Of a stretch of DNA of 34,712 bases, positions 15,977 to 23,643 are shown piece by piece; positions within the stretch are counted from its first letter, which is position 1; each line of letters starts with the position of its first letter. Origin of the DNA: Syntrophaceae bacterium UBA2280. GTDB taxonomy: Bacteria; Desulfobacterota; Syntrophia; Syntrophales; Smithellaceae. The stretch covers positions 1 through 34,712 of the forward strand of contig DDWS01000071.1 in assembly GCA_002347685.1 (NCBI GenBank). Direction: 5' to 3'. The translations under genes were made by a program, and so were the position numbers. The notes below the pieces were generated by a model, which saw only the letters and a list, made by a program, of their open reading frames with translations, did no database searches and was not told the DNA's origin.

Positions 15977-17302
15977 ATGCCCAATATATTACTGGTCGGA
16001 AACGGCGCCCGTGAACACGCGATGGCCGAAGCCATTTCACGCTCCCGGAAGCATCCACACCTTTTTTCATACATGAAAGCCAACAATCCGGGGATCGCTT
16101 CTTTGTCGGAAAAGATTCAGCTCGGCAGTTATGCCGACCTGGCGGCCATCACAGGGTTTGCCAAAAAAAACCAAATCGATTTTGCCGTCATCGGCCCGGA
16201 AGACCCGCTCAACAATGGCGTCGTCGATGCGCTGGCCGCCTGTGGCATCGAATCGGTCGGCCCCAATCAAAGCCTGGCGCGCCTGGAAACTTCGAAATCA
16301 TTCACCCGCAATCTTGTCAGCAAATACAATATTCCGGGCAATCCCCAATTTCAGGTATTTACATCGATGGACGGCGTGGAAGCCTTTTTAAATCATCTCG
16401 AAGGCATCGTGCTCAAGCCGGACGGACTGACCGGCGGCAAAGGCGTGCTGGTACAGGGTGACCATTTCACCACAAAAGACGAAGCGCTGAAATTGTGCGT
16501 TCAGATTCTCAAGGAGAGCGCCTCCCTGATTGTGGAAGAAAAATTCGACGGTGAGGAATTCTCCCTGCAATGCCTCTGCGACGGAAAAACTGTTGTCGGC
16601 ACCCCCCTGGTGCAGGATCATAAACGGAGGTTCGACGGCGATCGCGGCCCCAACACCGGAGGAATGGGCTCTTATTCGCTGCCCGATCATGCAATGCCTT
16701 TTTTAAAGCCGTCGGATATCGAAGAAGGCCTCGAGATCACCCGCCGGGTTGCGGTAGCGCTGCTGGCGGAGACCGGCACCCCTTACCGGGGTGTCATGTA
16801 CGGCGGATTCATCGCCACGAAAAACGGCGCCAAACTTCTGGAGTACAACGCACGCTTCGGTGACCCCGAAGCCATGAACATCCTGCCGCTTCTAAAGACG
16901 GATTTCGTGGACATCTGCCGACACATCATTGAAGGCACATTAGACAGGCTGAGAATCGAATTTGAGCACAAAGCGACCGTCTGCAAATACGTCGTGCCTA
17001 AAGGCTACGGTCTGCCCGCCGATCATCCCGACGCGGGCTCGTCCGGCGCGAAAATCGAAATAGGCGATGTGGGCGGAGCAAGGCTCTACTATTCCTCCGT
17101 GGATAAAAAAGAGGACGGCCTGTACCTGAGTTCGTCACGCGCCATCGGCATTGTGGGTATTGCCAACACGCTGGATGCCGCCCGCATCATCGCCGAAGAC
17201 GGCGTCCGGGCAGTCCGGGGACCTGTGGCCTACCGCGAAGACATCGGCACCGACGCGCTCATTGAAAAGCGCATTTTGCACATGAAGAAAATCAGAGGCT
17301 GA
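15977..17302 (+). CDS. purD: Phosphoribosylamine-glycine ligase, archaeal-like
   Basis: 441 aa, an ATP-grasp enzyme that joins glycine to 5-phosphoribosylamine in purine synthesis. N-terminal VGNGAREHAMAEA, then GPEDPLNNGVVDAL, the ATP-grasp signatures VLKPDGLTGGKGV and LVQDHKRRFDGDRGPNTGGM, and the metal/active-site strand YNARFGDPEAM are all present. Features such as FSYMKANNPGIASLSEK and CKYVVPKGYG look closer to archaeal PurD than to the usual bacterial form; I judge this from memory of the family. Start at ATG 15977, behind CAGGAG. It has no other purine genes nearby; its partners are DUF4197 before and an HDOD protein after. Confidence 0.95.
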   Translation: MPNILLVGNGAREHAMAEAISRSRKHPHLFSYMKANNPGIASLSEKIQLGSYADLAAITGFAKKNQIDFAVIGPEDPLNNGVVDALAACGIESVGPNQSLARLETSKSFTRNLVSKYNIPGNPQFQVFTSMDGVEAFLNHLEGIVLKPDGLTGGKGVLVQGDHFTTKDEALKLCVQILKESASLIVEEKFDGEEFSLQCLCDGKTVVGTPLVQDHKRRFDGDRGPNTGGMGSYSLPDHAMPFLKPSDIEEGLEITRRVAVALLAETGTPYRGVMYGGFIATKNGAKLLEYNARFGDPEAMNILPLLKTDFVDICRHIIEGTLDRLRIEFEHKATVCKYVVPKGYGLPADHPDAGSSGAKIEIGDVGGARLYYSSVDKKEDGLYLSSSRAIGIVGIANTLDAARIIAEDGVRAVRGPVAYREDIGTDALIEKRILHMKKIRG

Positions 17303-17375
17303 ATAAGATGCGAGCCTCCCGCATGAAAAAATGATTCATGACGTCATCGAATGTTCTCACCTGTGAGGTAGCACT

Positions 17376-18590
17376 GTGACTGTGATTGTTTTGATTGTAT
17401 CGGTGGGAATCCTCGGCGCCATCACCGCGCTGGTCCTGCATCGCAAAGGAAAGACCCCGCCGGTCAGCAACCGGGATCCTTCGCCGGATAAAACCTTTCT
17501 GGAGGCCGCCCCGGACGAATCGCTTCCCGGGGAAAGAAACATTCAGGGATCTCTCAGCATTTTAACGGGTCATGACCAGACCTCCGCTGTTTATAAAGAC
17601 CTCAAAGCGTATCTGAAAAACGGCCTCGATAGCATATTTGACGAAGACGCGCCCGCTCCGGAGGTTTGGAGCCTGCCACGCACGCCTGAAGAAAGTGATC
17701 AACATGTGCTTAAAGACGCGTTGGAGCGCTCACCTGGATTGAATCGATTCCGCACCGAACAGCTCCGCCTGCAGAAGCTCCTCAATGACCCCTCTGTGCA
17801 AATGCCGGATTTGTCCCGGCTGATTGTGTCCGACCCGGTCATGACTGCCAAGGTCCTGAAAATGGCCAACTCTTCCTATTTCGGCGTGACACAGAAGATT
17901 GACTCCATCAGTCACGCACTGATGATCCTCGGCCTGCAAAACATTAAAAACACATTGTATCGCGAAGGTGTACGCGACCTGTTTGGCAAAGGTTCAACTA
18001 GTGACCGCGAGGCGGTATACGCCCTGTGGAAACATTCCAATCTGACTTGTGTTTGCGCCCAGCATTTTCATGACTTGTTTGACGGGCTCAACCGGGGAAC
18101 ACTCTATACGCTGGGACTCGTTCATGATATTGGAAAACTGATTTTGATGGATTATTCCCGGGCCGGAAAGACTGATTCCTCTGTCGGGGAAGAATATCCC
18201 CCGGACATCCGGGTGGGCGAAGAGGACAAGCTTTTCGGGGTGAATCACGCGGTTATCGGCGGATACACGCTCGCCCACTGGAATTTTTCCGGGTTAATGG
18301 TGAATGCCGTCAACATGCACCACACGCCGTCGTTTTTGGAAGCTGATGAAGCAAAGCTCAGCCCCGAGGTGCAAAAATATGTCCTGGTTCTTTTTCTGGC
18401 CGATCAGGTGGCCCGATTATATGCCGACTGGAACGAAGGCATTGCCCACATTTATGTCTTGCGGCGATCGTATCATCCCCTCATCGATAGAAAGAAACTG
18501 CTCAATAAAATTCTGGATAACGGATTTCTAACGCAAATGAGCGCGGCCCAAAAAATTGCCGACGACGAACATCATAGACACAACACGTAA
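17376..18590 (+). CDS. Membrane-anchored HDOD-domain protein
   Basis: 404 aa. Residues 2-22 form one transmembrane helix, 23-115 a polar and probably disordered linker, and about 120-330 an HDOD domain (LRLQKLLNDPS through VLKMANSSYFG, ISHALMILGLQNIK, then LVHDIGKLILMDY). HDOD domains are HD-like modules common in signalling proteins of this bacterial group, generally without proven phosphohydrolase activity; here an HD pair is retained in VHDIGK. The start is the GTG at 17376 behind GAGGT. A perfect 10-bp palindrome lies at 17338-17347 in the 73-nt gap after purD. Signal and target are unknown. Confidence 0.88.
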   Translation: MTVIVLIVSVGILGAITALVLHRKGKTPPVSNRDPSPDKTFLEAAPDESLPGERNIQGSLSILTGHDQTSAVYKDLKAYLKNGLDSIFDEDAPAPEVWSLPRTPEESDQHVLKDALERSPGLNRFRTEQLRLQKLLNDPSVQMPDLSRLIVSDPVMTAKVLKMANSSYFGVTQKIDSISHALMILGLQNIKNTLYREGVRDLFGKGSTSDREAVYALWKHSNLTCVCAQHFHDLFDGLNRGTLYTLGLVHDIGKLILMDYSRAGKTDSSVGEEYPPDIRVGEEDKLFGVNHAVIGGYTLAHWNFSGLMVNAVNMHHTPSFLEADEAKLSPEVQKYVLVLFLADQVARLYADWNEGIAHIYVLRRSYHPLIDRKKLLNKILDNGFLTQMSAAQKIADDEHHRHNT

Positions 18591-18631
18591 ACAAAACCGC
18601 GTCAGCTTGGATAGACGGCATGAGGGTGGAA

Positions 18632-19423
18632 TCATTTGTCTTGCCGCATATACCAGGGATAACGGGTGATTTCTTCAAATCCCATGCGCCGGTACAGCGG
18701 CGCGCCGAATTTTGTCGCCTGCAGCACGACGAACGCCGCGCCGCGCCGGAGCGCTTCGTTGGCGACTTCACTCACGCACGCTTCACCCAGCCCCCTGCCA
18801 CGCGCGGCAGGCACCGTTCCCACCCAATAGATGCCGGCGATGGAATGCGAATGGATTACCATCGCGGCGGAAACCGGCAGGCCTTGATCATAGGCCGCCA
18901 CCATATCGATGTGCGGCTGCAGGAGTCGCTCCGGTGTCGCGAATATTTTTTCTCCGACAAACGCGGGCATCCCGAGGCTTTCGAAACTCGCGATGGTGAT
19001 GGCACGAAAATCGACAACGCCCGCGACGCTGTCTATGCGGCGGATTTCTACACCGGCCGGCAACATGGAGGCCTGAAGCGGCCGTTCGGTGATCATGCCC
19101 GGCGAATCGGAAACAACAGTCATTTTTTCACTCAGGCACAGGGCCTCCAGTGTCGCGTCGGCATGGCGCCGGATGTGGATGCAAAAAGGCGTTTTTCTCT
19201 CCCGGTAAAACGACCGGACGCGCTCCCATATATCCCGGGCATCGTCATGTTTGGCGTTGCTTAAATTCATCGCGGCGCTGGTGGTGGGAAAGCGGCTGAG
19301 GCCCATCGTTAAAAGCAGGTCATCCTTTTCGTGAACTTCCCCGCCTTTGTTCCACCGTGCCGTTTCGCGAAGGTACTCCGCCAGATTCAAGTCACTCAAA
19401 CGAATCCTGTCTTCGTTCGTCAT
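18632..19423 (-). CDS. GNAT-family N-acetyltransferase
   Basis: 263 aa. The C-terminal half (about 130-263) is a GNAT domain with the acetyl-CoA pyrophosphate loop RGRGLGE, the preceding IAGIYWVGTVPAAR strand, and APLYRRMGFEEI at the end. The N-terminal 125 residues resemble the first half of bi-lobed GNATs but have no recognisable loop. The start is taken as the second ATG of an ATGATG (19423), five nt after AGGAG; the first, at 19426, is possible. It lies 22 nt after the flavoprotein gene, so they form an operon. The acceptor substrate is unknown. Confidence 0.87.
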   Translation of the reverse strand: MTNEDRIRLSDLNLAEYLRETARWNKGGEVHEKDDLLLTMGLSRFPTTSAAMNLSNAKHDDARDIWERVRSFYRERKTPFCIHIRRHADATLEALCLSEKMTVVSDSPGMITERPLQASMLPAGVEIRRIDSVAGVVDFRAITIASFESLGMPAFVGEKIFATPERLLQPHIDMVAAYDQGLPVSAAMVIHSHSIAGIYWVGTVPAARGRGLGEACVSEVANEALRRGAAFVVLQATKFGAPLYRRMGFEEITRYPWYMRQDK

Positions 19424-19444
19424 CATTTCTCCTGCACACAACCG

Positions 19445-20824
19445 CTAACGATTCTCCGCGACGTGTTTGATCGGCTTGACCATTTGCTCTTTGAGAATTT
19501 TTAAAAATTTCTTCCGGAAGGGAGGTATTTTCGTTAGCGTCATCATGAGCGCGTTCATACGGCGAGCCTTGTAATCCTTCTGCGGAAAATCATACAACCC
19601 CTGCTTCTTGTAATAGCGGTGGTCAGACTGGAAAACAAAACGCAGCATGCCGTAAACCTCGTCACGGAATACTTTTCGACCGCCGACCCCCAGAAAGGTC
19701 ATGGGTGGCGCGTAGCCTTGCGCGGACGGGCGAACCAACGCGCCCGCAAGCTCCGCCAGCAGCGAATCGATCTGGCCGGCATCACCGGATTCGTCCGTGA
19801 CGATCCCGGCGAGATTCGCCTCCTGAAATTCGGCGTAGGCCGACAAGATCTGCCTGAGATTGGAAATCTGCCCCAGCGGTCCGGAAATCACAAAAGCAAT
19901 CTGCTTGCCGATCAGCGTCGGCACATGCGTGTTGAAAAAAGACCGGTCAAAAAAAGTCTTCCAACGCGCCGACAGGTAGCGGTCCCGAATCGCGCCCGCG
20001 AAAATAACCACATCCGCCTTCTTTACCTTCTCCTTGTAAAAGTCAATGTAGCCGTCCTTGCCGTCATATTCACAGGTATTGTCCAGGCCGCATTTACAGC
20101 AGCCCAGACAGCCACCTTTGATGTCGATATCCGCCAGGTCGACGACCTCGACATCTCCCCGGAAATTAGCCGCCAGCGTTGAGACCATCGCATCAATATT
20201 TTCAGGCGGCTTGCAGCCGTCTTTGAGTAACAGAATTTTTTTACCCGAGGCTTCCACGCCGGCCCGGAGAGGACCTGGCGTGTAGACAGAGCCTTGTGGC
20301 GTAAGCGGCGGATAAACGCGCGCATAAGGGATCCGGCGGGATGCGGAATCCAGAAACTGCTCCATGAAACCCAACCAGCGCGCGCGTTCGGGTTTTTTCA
20401 TCAGGTCATACATCGCCGGCGAATACGCACCTAAGTATTTCATTTCCAGATCATCGCAGATCGCATGGATGTAGTTGTGCGCCGTGTGATCGAAAAAATG
20501 CACCGACGTGGACAGGGAGGCCGTGTATTTGCCCGCAAAAGCCGATTCCCGCCGGCGCTCAAAGATCAGTTCGATGAAACGCTTGTACTGGGCGCAAACC
20601 AGCAGAAAATACAATGGAAACGACCACAAAACCGCGTCGGCTTTTTCGACGGCGTCGAGAATTTCGCCAAACGCCTTTTCATCCTTCTCGAGCTTCCGGA
20701 TGGTCTGAGCGACAGGAAATATGACAAACGAGTGATCGGGATATTTTCTGGCCGCGTAGCGGACGTACTGGAGGGTAACGCTTTGATCCCCTTTCGGGCT
20801 TCCGTTCAATACGACGATGTTCAT
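19445..20824 (-). CDS. Fused two-domain flavodoxin-like flavoprotein
   Basis: 459 aa. Two NADPH-dependent FMN reductase/flavodoxin-like domains are joined in one chain. Domain 1 (1-170) starts with IVVLNGSPKGDQSVTLQ and has SFPLYFLLVCAQYKRF. Domain 2 (about 195-390) restarts at KILLLKDGCKPPENI, has the cysteine cluster GGCLGCCKCGLDNTC, and then KADVVIFAGAIRDRYLSARW. The cysteines C239, C242, C245 and C251 form CX2CX2CX5C, the compact iron-sulfur motif of the Isf-type flavoproteins; domain 1 lacks it. The tail is basic. The start could also be the GTG at 20827. It would move electrons between NAD(P)H or ferredoxin and an unknown acceptor. Confidence 0.85.
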   Translation of the reverse strand: MNIVVLNGSPKGDQSVTLQYVRYAARKYPDHSFVIFPVAQTIRKLEKDEKAFGEILDAVEKADAVLWSFPLYFLLVCAQYKRFIELIFERRRESAFAGKYTASLSTSVHFFDHTAHNYIHAICDDLEMKYLGAYSPAMYDLMKKPERARWLGFMEQFLDSASRRIPYARVYPPLTPQGSVYTPGPLRAGVEASGKKILLLKDGCKPPENIDAMVSTLAANFRGDVEVVDLADIDIKGGCLGCCKCGLDNTCEYDGKDGYIDFYKEKVKKADVVIFAGAIRDRYLSARWKTFFDRSFFNTHVPTLIGKQIAFVISGPLGQISNLRQILSAYAEFQEANLAGIVTDESGDAGQIDSLLAELAGALVRPSAQGYAPPMTFLGVGGRKVFRDEVYGMLRFVFQSDHRYYKKQGLYDFPQKDYKARRMNALMMTLTKIPPFRKKFLKILKEQMVKPIKHVAENR

Positions 20825-20894
20825 CACTGATTTCCCTTTCTAAAAAGCTCAGATTACCAAACAGCACGACACGTTCAAAACATCCACGGGCGCA

Positions 20895-20925
20895 ATTATT
20901 TGCACGGACCGGGTCGAAAAGTCAA
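20895..20925 (-). promoter_or_regulatory. Possible promoter of the flavoprotein-GNAT operon
   Basis: On the minus strand TTGACT at 20925-20920 is followed after 16 to 19 nt by AT-rich candidates (CAAATA or AATAAT, 20903-20895). Spacing or -10 quality is imperfect in each pairing. Confidence 0.3.
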
Positions 20926-20944
20926 CCACGGTCTTTCATTCCTG

Positions 20945-20973
20945 TTGCCAAGTTCTCCCTCATCCGCTATATC
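20945..20973 (+). promoter_or_regulatory. Possible promoter right at the mutY start
   Basis: TTGCCA (20945-20950), a 17-nt spacer and TATATC (20968-20973). Transcription would begin within a few nt of the ATG at 20981, which itself lacks a clear ribosome site. Confidence 0.4.
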
Positions 20974-20980
20974 GCAAGTC

Positions 20981-22066
20981 ATGACCCATCATGCCGAAGA
21001 GATAAAAAAACCCTTGGTCCGAAAGCTGCTGACCTGGTATGGGAAAAACAAAAGAGATCTGCCCTGGCGGGAAACGAACGATCCTTATTGTATCTGGGTC
21101 TCCGAAATCATGCTCCAACAAACTCAGGTGGACACAGTCGTCCCCTATTACCTGCGTTTCCTGAAGGCATTTCCGGACATCGGTACGCTGGCAGACGCGC
21201 CTCAGGCCGACGTTTTAAAAGCATGGGAAAACCTCGGCTACTACTCCCGCGCAAGGCATCTGCATGCCGCGGCCCGTTTGGTCATGGACCGGTTCGGAGG
21301 GCGTGTCCCCGACAATCTCGCTGATTTGAGAAAACTGCCGGGTATCGGCGCCTATACGGCGGGTGCGATCGCAAGCATCGCCTGGGACGTTGCCGTCCCT
21401 GCCGTGGACGGCAACGTCCGGCGGATTCTTTGCCGGTTTTTTGCTGTTCATAAACGGATGGATGACAGAAACACAATGAAATATCTGGAAAAAATCGCCG
21501 AGGCACTGATTCCCGTCCGAAGCCCGGGTGTTTTCAATTCGGCACTGATGGATCTGGGCGCAACGATCTGCCGGCCTAAAAATCCGCGCTGCGAGGTCTG
21601 CCCGGTTAAGACGCTTTGCAGGGCAAAAGCCCTGAACCTGGAACACGATCTGCCCATCGTGAAAAAGCGAAAAAAGATTCCCCACCGCCTGGCCGCGGCC
21701 GCCGTCATCCGCGACCGCAGGGGGCGGTTGCTCATGGTGCAAAGACCTGCTTGCGGACTTCTGGCCTCCCTTTGGAAACTGCCCGGCGGCTTCCTCGATG
21801 GCCCGTCAAATATGCAAGAGGGTTTGTCCCGGCAGGTCAAAGCAGAACTGGGCATGGATATTCGCGTGGGTGTTGCTCTGGCGTCGGTCGATCACACCTA
21901 CACGCACTTTCGCCTCACCCTGAATGCCTGCGCCTGCGATTGGGTTCGCGGAAAACCCGAGGCTGTCGGCTGTCCCGACTGGCAATGGGTCACGCCTGAC
22001 GACATCGGAGGGCTGGCCGTCTCCAAGGTGGACCGGATGATTCTTGAAGCCCTGCCTCCCGTTTAA
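20981..22066 (+). CDS. mutY: Adenine DNA glycosylase MutY
   Basis: 361 aa. MutY removes adenine mispaired with 8-oxoguanine. Catalytic Glu42 lies in SEIMLQQTQ and the catalytic Asp143 in VDGNVRR, after the helix-hairpin-helix LPGIGAYTAGA. The iron-sulfur loop CX6CX2CX5C uses Cys197, 204, 207 and 213. The C-terminal part (about 235-361) is the Nudix-like 8-oxoG-recognition domain with WKLPGGFLDG and YTHFRL; its Nudix box is degenerate, as expected in MutY. The start is the ATG at 20981 because it gives the standard N-terminal helix; the longer frame to 20900 runs through a promoter-like stretch. Divergent from the flavoprotein gene and convergent with bfr. Confidence 0.96.
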   Translation: MTHHAEEIKKPLVRKLLTWYGKNKRDLPWRETNDPYCIWVSEIMLQQTQVDTVVPYYLRFLKAFPDIGTLADAPQADVLKAWENLGYYSRARHLHAAARLVMDRFGGRVPDNLADLRKLPGIGAYTAGAIASIAWDVAVPAVDGNVRRILCRFFAVHKRMDDRNTMKYLEKIAEALIPVRSPGVFNSALMDLGATICRPKNPRCEVCPVKTLCRAKALNLEHDLPIVKKRKKIPHRLAAAAVIRDRRGRLLMVQRPACGLLASLWKLPGGFLDGPSNMQEGLSRQVKAELGMDIRVGVALASVDHTYTHFRLTLNACACDWVRGKPEAVGCPDWQWVTPDDIGGLAVSKVDRMILEALPPV

Positions 22067-22100
22067 AATATCGTTTGAGATTTTTCATTGTTCATGCCTT

Positions 22101-22138
22101 AAAAAAACAGGGGCCGGTCATCCCCTCACCCGCCCCTG
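22101..22138 (-). terminator. Intrinsic terminator of the ech-bfr operon
   Basis: On the minus strand the arms CAGGGGC and GCCCCTG (22138-22132 and 22114-22108) are followed by seven T (22107-22101). The loop is 17 nt and can form inner pairs. It lies 24 nt beyond the bacterioferritin stop. Confidence 0.75.
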
Positions 22139-22161
22139 CCATAAAAAACATATCGGCCCTG

Positions 22162-22707
22162 CTATGCCGCGCCGGTGCCCGGACCTGTCACAAAGCCTTT
22201 GGAAGGAGGCCCCGTGTCCGCAGGTGTACCGGCGATCTGGGCCAGATAGGATGCGCCCAGTTTTTTGATATGGTCGCTGACATTGTCGAAATAATTAAAA
22301 TGCGCCTGTTCCTCGTCGGTAATGGTTTCAAAGAGCTTTACGCTGATGCTGTCGCCGTTTTCGCGGCAGACGAGCAGAAACTGATTGTAGGCGTCAATCG
22401 TGTCGTCTTCGAGCCTGGCGTCAAACGGAAACACCGACTCGAATTTCTGCGCCTTTTGAACCTTGTCGTCCAGATCCGACGTCGGCTGGCCGCCGAGTTC
22501 CAGGATGCGTTCGGCAAACATCTCCGCGTGCCGCATTTCATCGATCGCGATGAGTTTGACGTTGGCCGCCAGATCGCCGTAGTCCATGTCATCGAGATTG
22601 TAATGCTGGTTCATGTATTGATGGATCGCATAGAGTTCCATCGACCGCGCCTTGTTCAACACATCAATGACTTTCTTTTTTCGTTCATCTTTAGAAGTTT
22701 GCGCCAT
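22162..22707 (-). CDS. bfr: Bacterioferritin-like iron storage protein
   Basis: 181 aa, longer than typical bacterioferritin (about 158). The four-helix ferritin core has the diiron ligands Glu24 (SMELYAIHQYM), Glu57 and His60 in IDEMRHAEMFAERI, and the EEQAHF segment in the last helix. Met58 stands exactly where bacterioferritin uses Met52 for heme, so heme binding is likely. The last 20 residues are a low-complexity tail rich in Gly, Pro and Thr. The start is the ATG at 22707, close behind GGGAGG. It begins 20 nt after the enoyl-CoA hydratase stop, an unexpected pairing that may only reflect shared transcription. Confidence 0.9.
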   Translation of the reverse strand: MAQTSKDERKKKVIDVLNKARSMELYAIHQYMNQHYNLDDMDYGDLAANVKLIAIDEMRHAEMFAERILELGGQPTSDLDDKVQKAQKFESVFPFDARLEDDTIDAYNQFLLVCRENGDSISVKLFETITDEEQAHFNYFDNVSDHIKKLGASYLAQIAGTPADTGPPSKGFVTGPGTGAA

Positions 22708-22727
22708 AAATCCTCCCTTCAATGACT

Positions 22728-23495
22728 TTATTCACCCTTGAACACCGGCGGGCGCTTTTCCAGAAAGGCCATCATGCCTTCTGTGGCATCCTTGCTCTGG
22801 GCCAGCTTTTGCGACCAGGCCTGGTCCGTGCGCAATCCCTCCTCCAGGCCTTTTTCGAGCCCGACGGCCATACCTTCCAAAGTGGCGCGCACCGCCAGTG
22901 GCGGGCGGGCGGCAAGCAGTTTGGCAAAAGCAAGCGCTTCATTCATCAAATCGGTGGCGGGGATGACTCGATCCACCAGGCCCAGGGCAAGCGCTTCGGG
23001 CGCCGTCAAACGTTTGCTAAACAGGATCATGTCGAGCGCTCTGGATTTGCCGACCACCCGCGGAAGGCGCTGAATCCCTCCCCAGCCGGGCGTGATGCCC
23101 AGGTTGACTTCCGGACAGCCGATGAGCGCCTTGGGATTGTCCGTCATGAACCGGAAATGGCACACCAGCGAAATCTCGCAACCGCCGCCGAGGGCGTGTC
23201 CGTTGATCGCCGCAATGTATGGTTTGCCGGAACGTTCGATTTTATTGAGCACATCGTTGCCGTTGGGACCCTTGGTGATGTTGGCAATGTCGCTGACATC
23301 CATTCCCGCGCAGAAACCTTTTTCTCCTGCACCGGTGATGATGATAACGCGAGTTTCCTTGCTTAGTTCCAGTTCGCTGACAGCCTGATCGAGTTCCTCC
23401 CGGATTCCCAGATTCACGGAATTCATCGGCGGACGATTGAGCGTGATGGTGCTGACAAAATCGCTCGTTGACACCAGAATATTGCTGTACCCCAT
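22728..23495 (-). CDS. Enoyl-CoA hydratase/isomerase family protein
   Basis: 255 aa, crotonase fold. Both catalytic glutamates of true enoyl-CoA hydratases are present: Glu107 in GHALGGGCEISL and Glu129 in IGCPEVNLGITPGWGG. The oxyanion-hole strand KGFCAGMDVSDI is also typical. It would hydrate a 2-enoyl-CoA to the 3-hydroxyacyl-CoA in beta-oxidation, in line with the dehydrogenases and ligases of the window. The ATG at 23495 follows a strong site, GGAGGG. An unusual GC-rich structured leader precedes it. Chain-length preference cannot be told. Confidence 0.93.
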   Translation of the reverse strand: MGYSNILVSTSDFVSTITLNRPPMNSVNLGIREELDQAVSELELSKETRVIIITGAGEKGFCAGMDVSDIANITKGPNGNDVLNKIERSGKPYIAAINGHALGGGCEISLVCHFRFMTDNPKALIGCPEVNLGITPGWGGIQRLPRVVGKSRALDMILFSKRLTAPEALALGLVDRVIPATDLMNEALAFAKLLAARPPLAVRATLEGMAVGLEKGLEEGLRTDQAWSQKLAQSKDATEGMMAFLEKRPPVFKGE

Positions 23496-23532
23496 AAGAC
23501 ACCCTCCTTTTTTTCATTTGTTTTTCGTGACA

Positions 23533-23626
23533 CCCCTCGCCAGGGGATTCAACCCAGGGCCAGAGGCTCCCTTGAAGACTGCCTTGCAGCCCTTTACACC
23601 TCACGGTTCATCCGGCACGCACCGGA
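23533..23626 (-). other. Structured GC-rich leader of the ech-bfr operon
   Basis: In the 148 nt between the diguanylate cyclase stop and the ech start, the minus strand can form several hairpins: a 5-bp stem at 23626-23611 (TCCGG/CCGGA), a 4-bp stem at 23589-23579, a bulged stem at 23571-23557, and a 5-bp stem at 23546-23533 with loop GGCG. The stretch is much more GC-rich than the AT-rich end next to the ribosome site. I do not recognise a known riboswitch or intron. It could be a regulatory leader, a small RNA, or a mobile-element scar. Confidence 0.4.
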
Positions 23627-23643
23627 CTTACACACCTGACGCC

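Noticed and set aside
17338..17347. Palindrome ATGACGTCAT between purD and the HDOD gene
   Set aside because: Short, not next to a promoter, and no second copy seen in the window.
23545..23560. T-arm-like sequence (GGGTTGAATCCC on the minus strand), suggestive of a tRNA
   Set aside because: The loop lacks the required seven bases, and no acceptor, D or anticodon arms can be formed around it.
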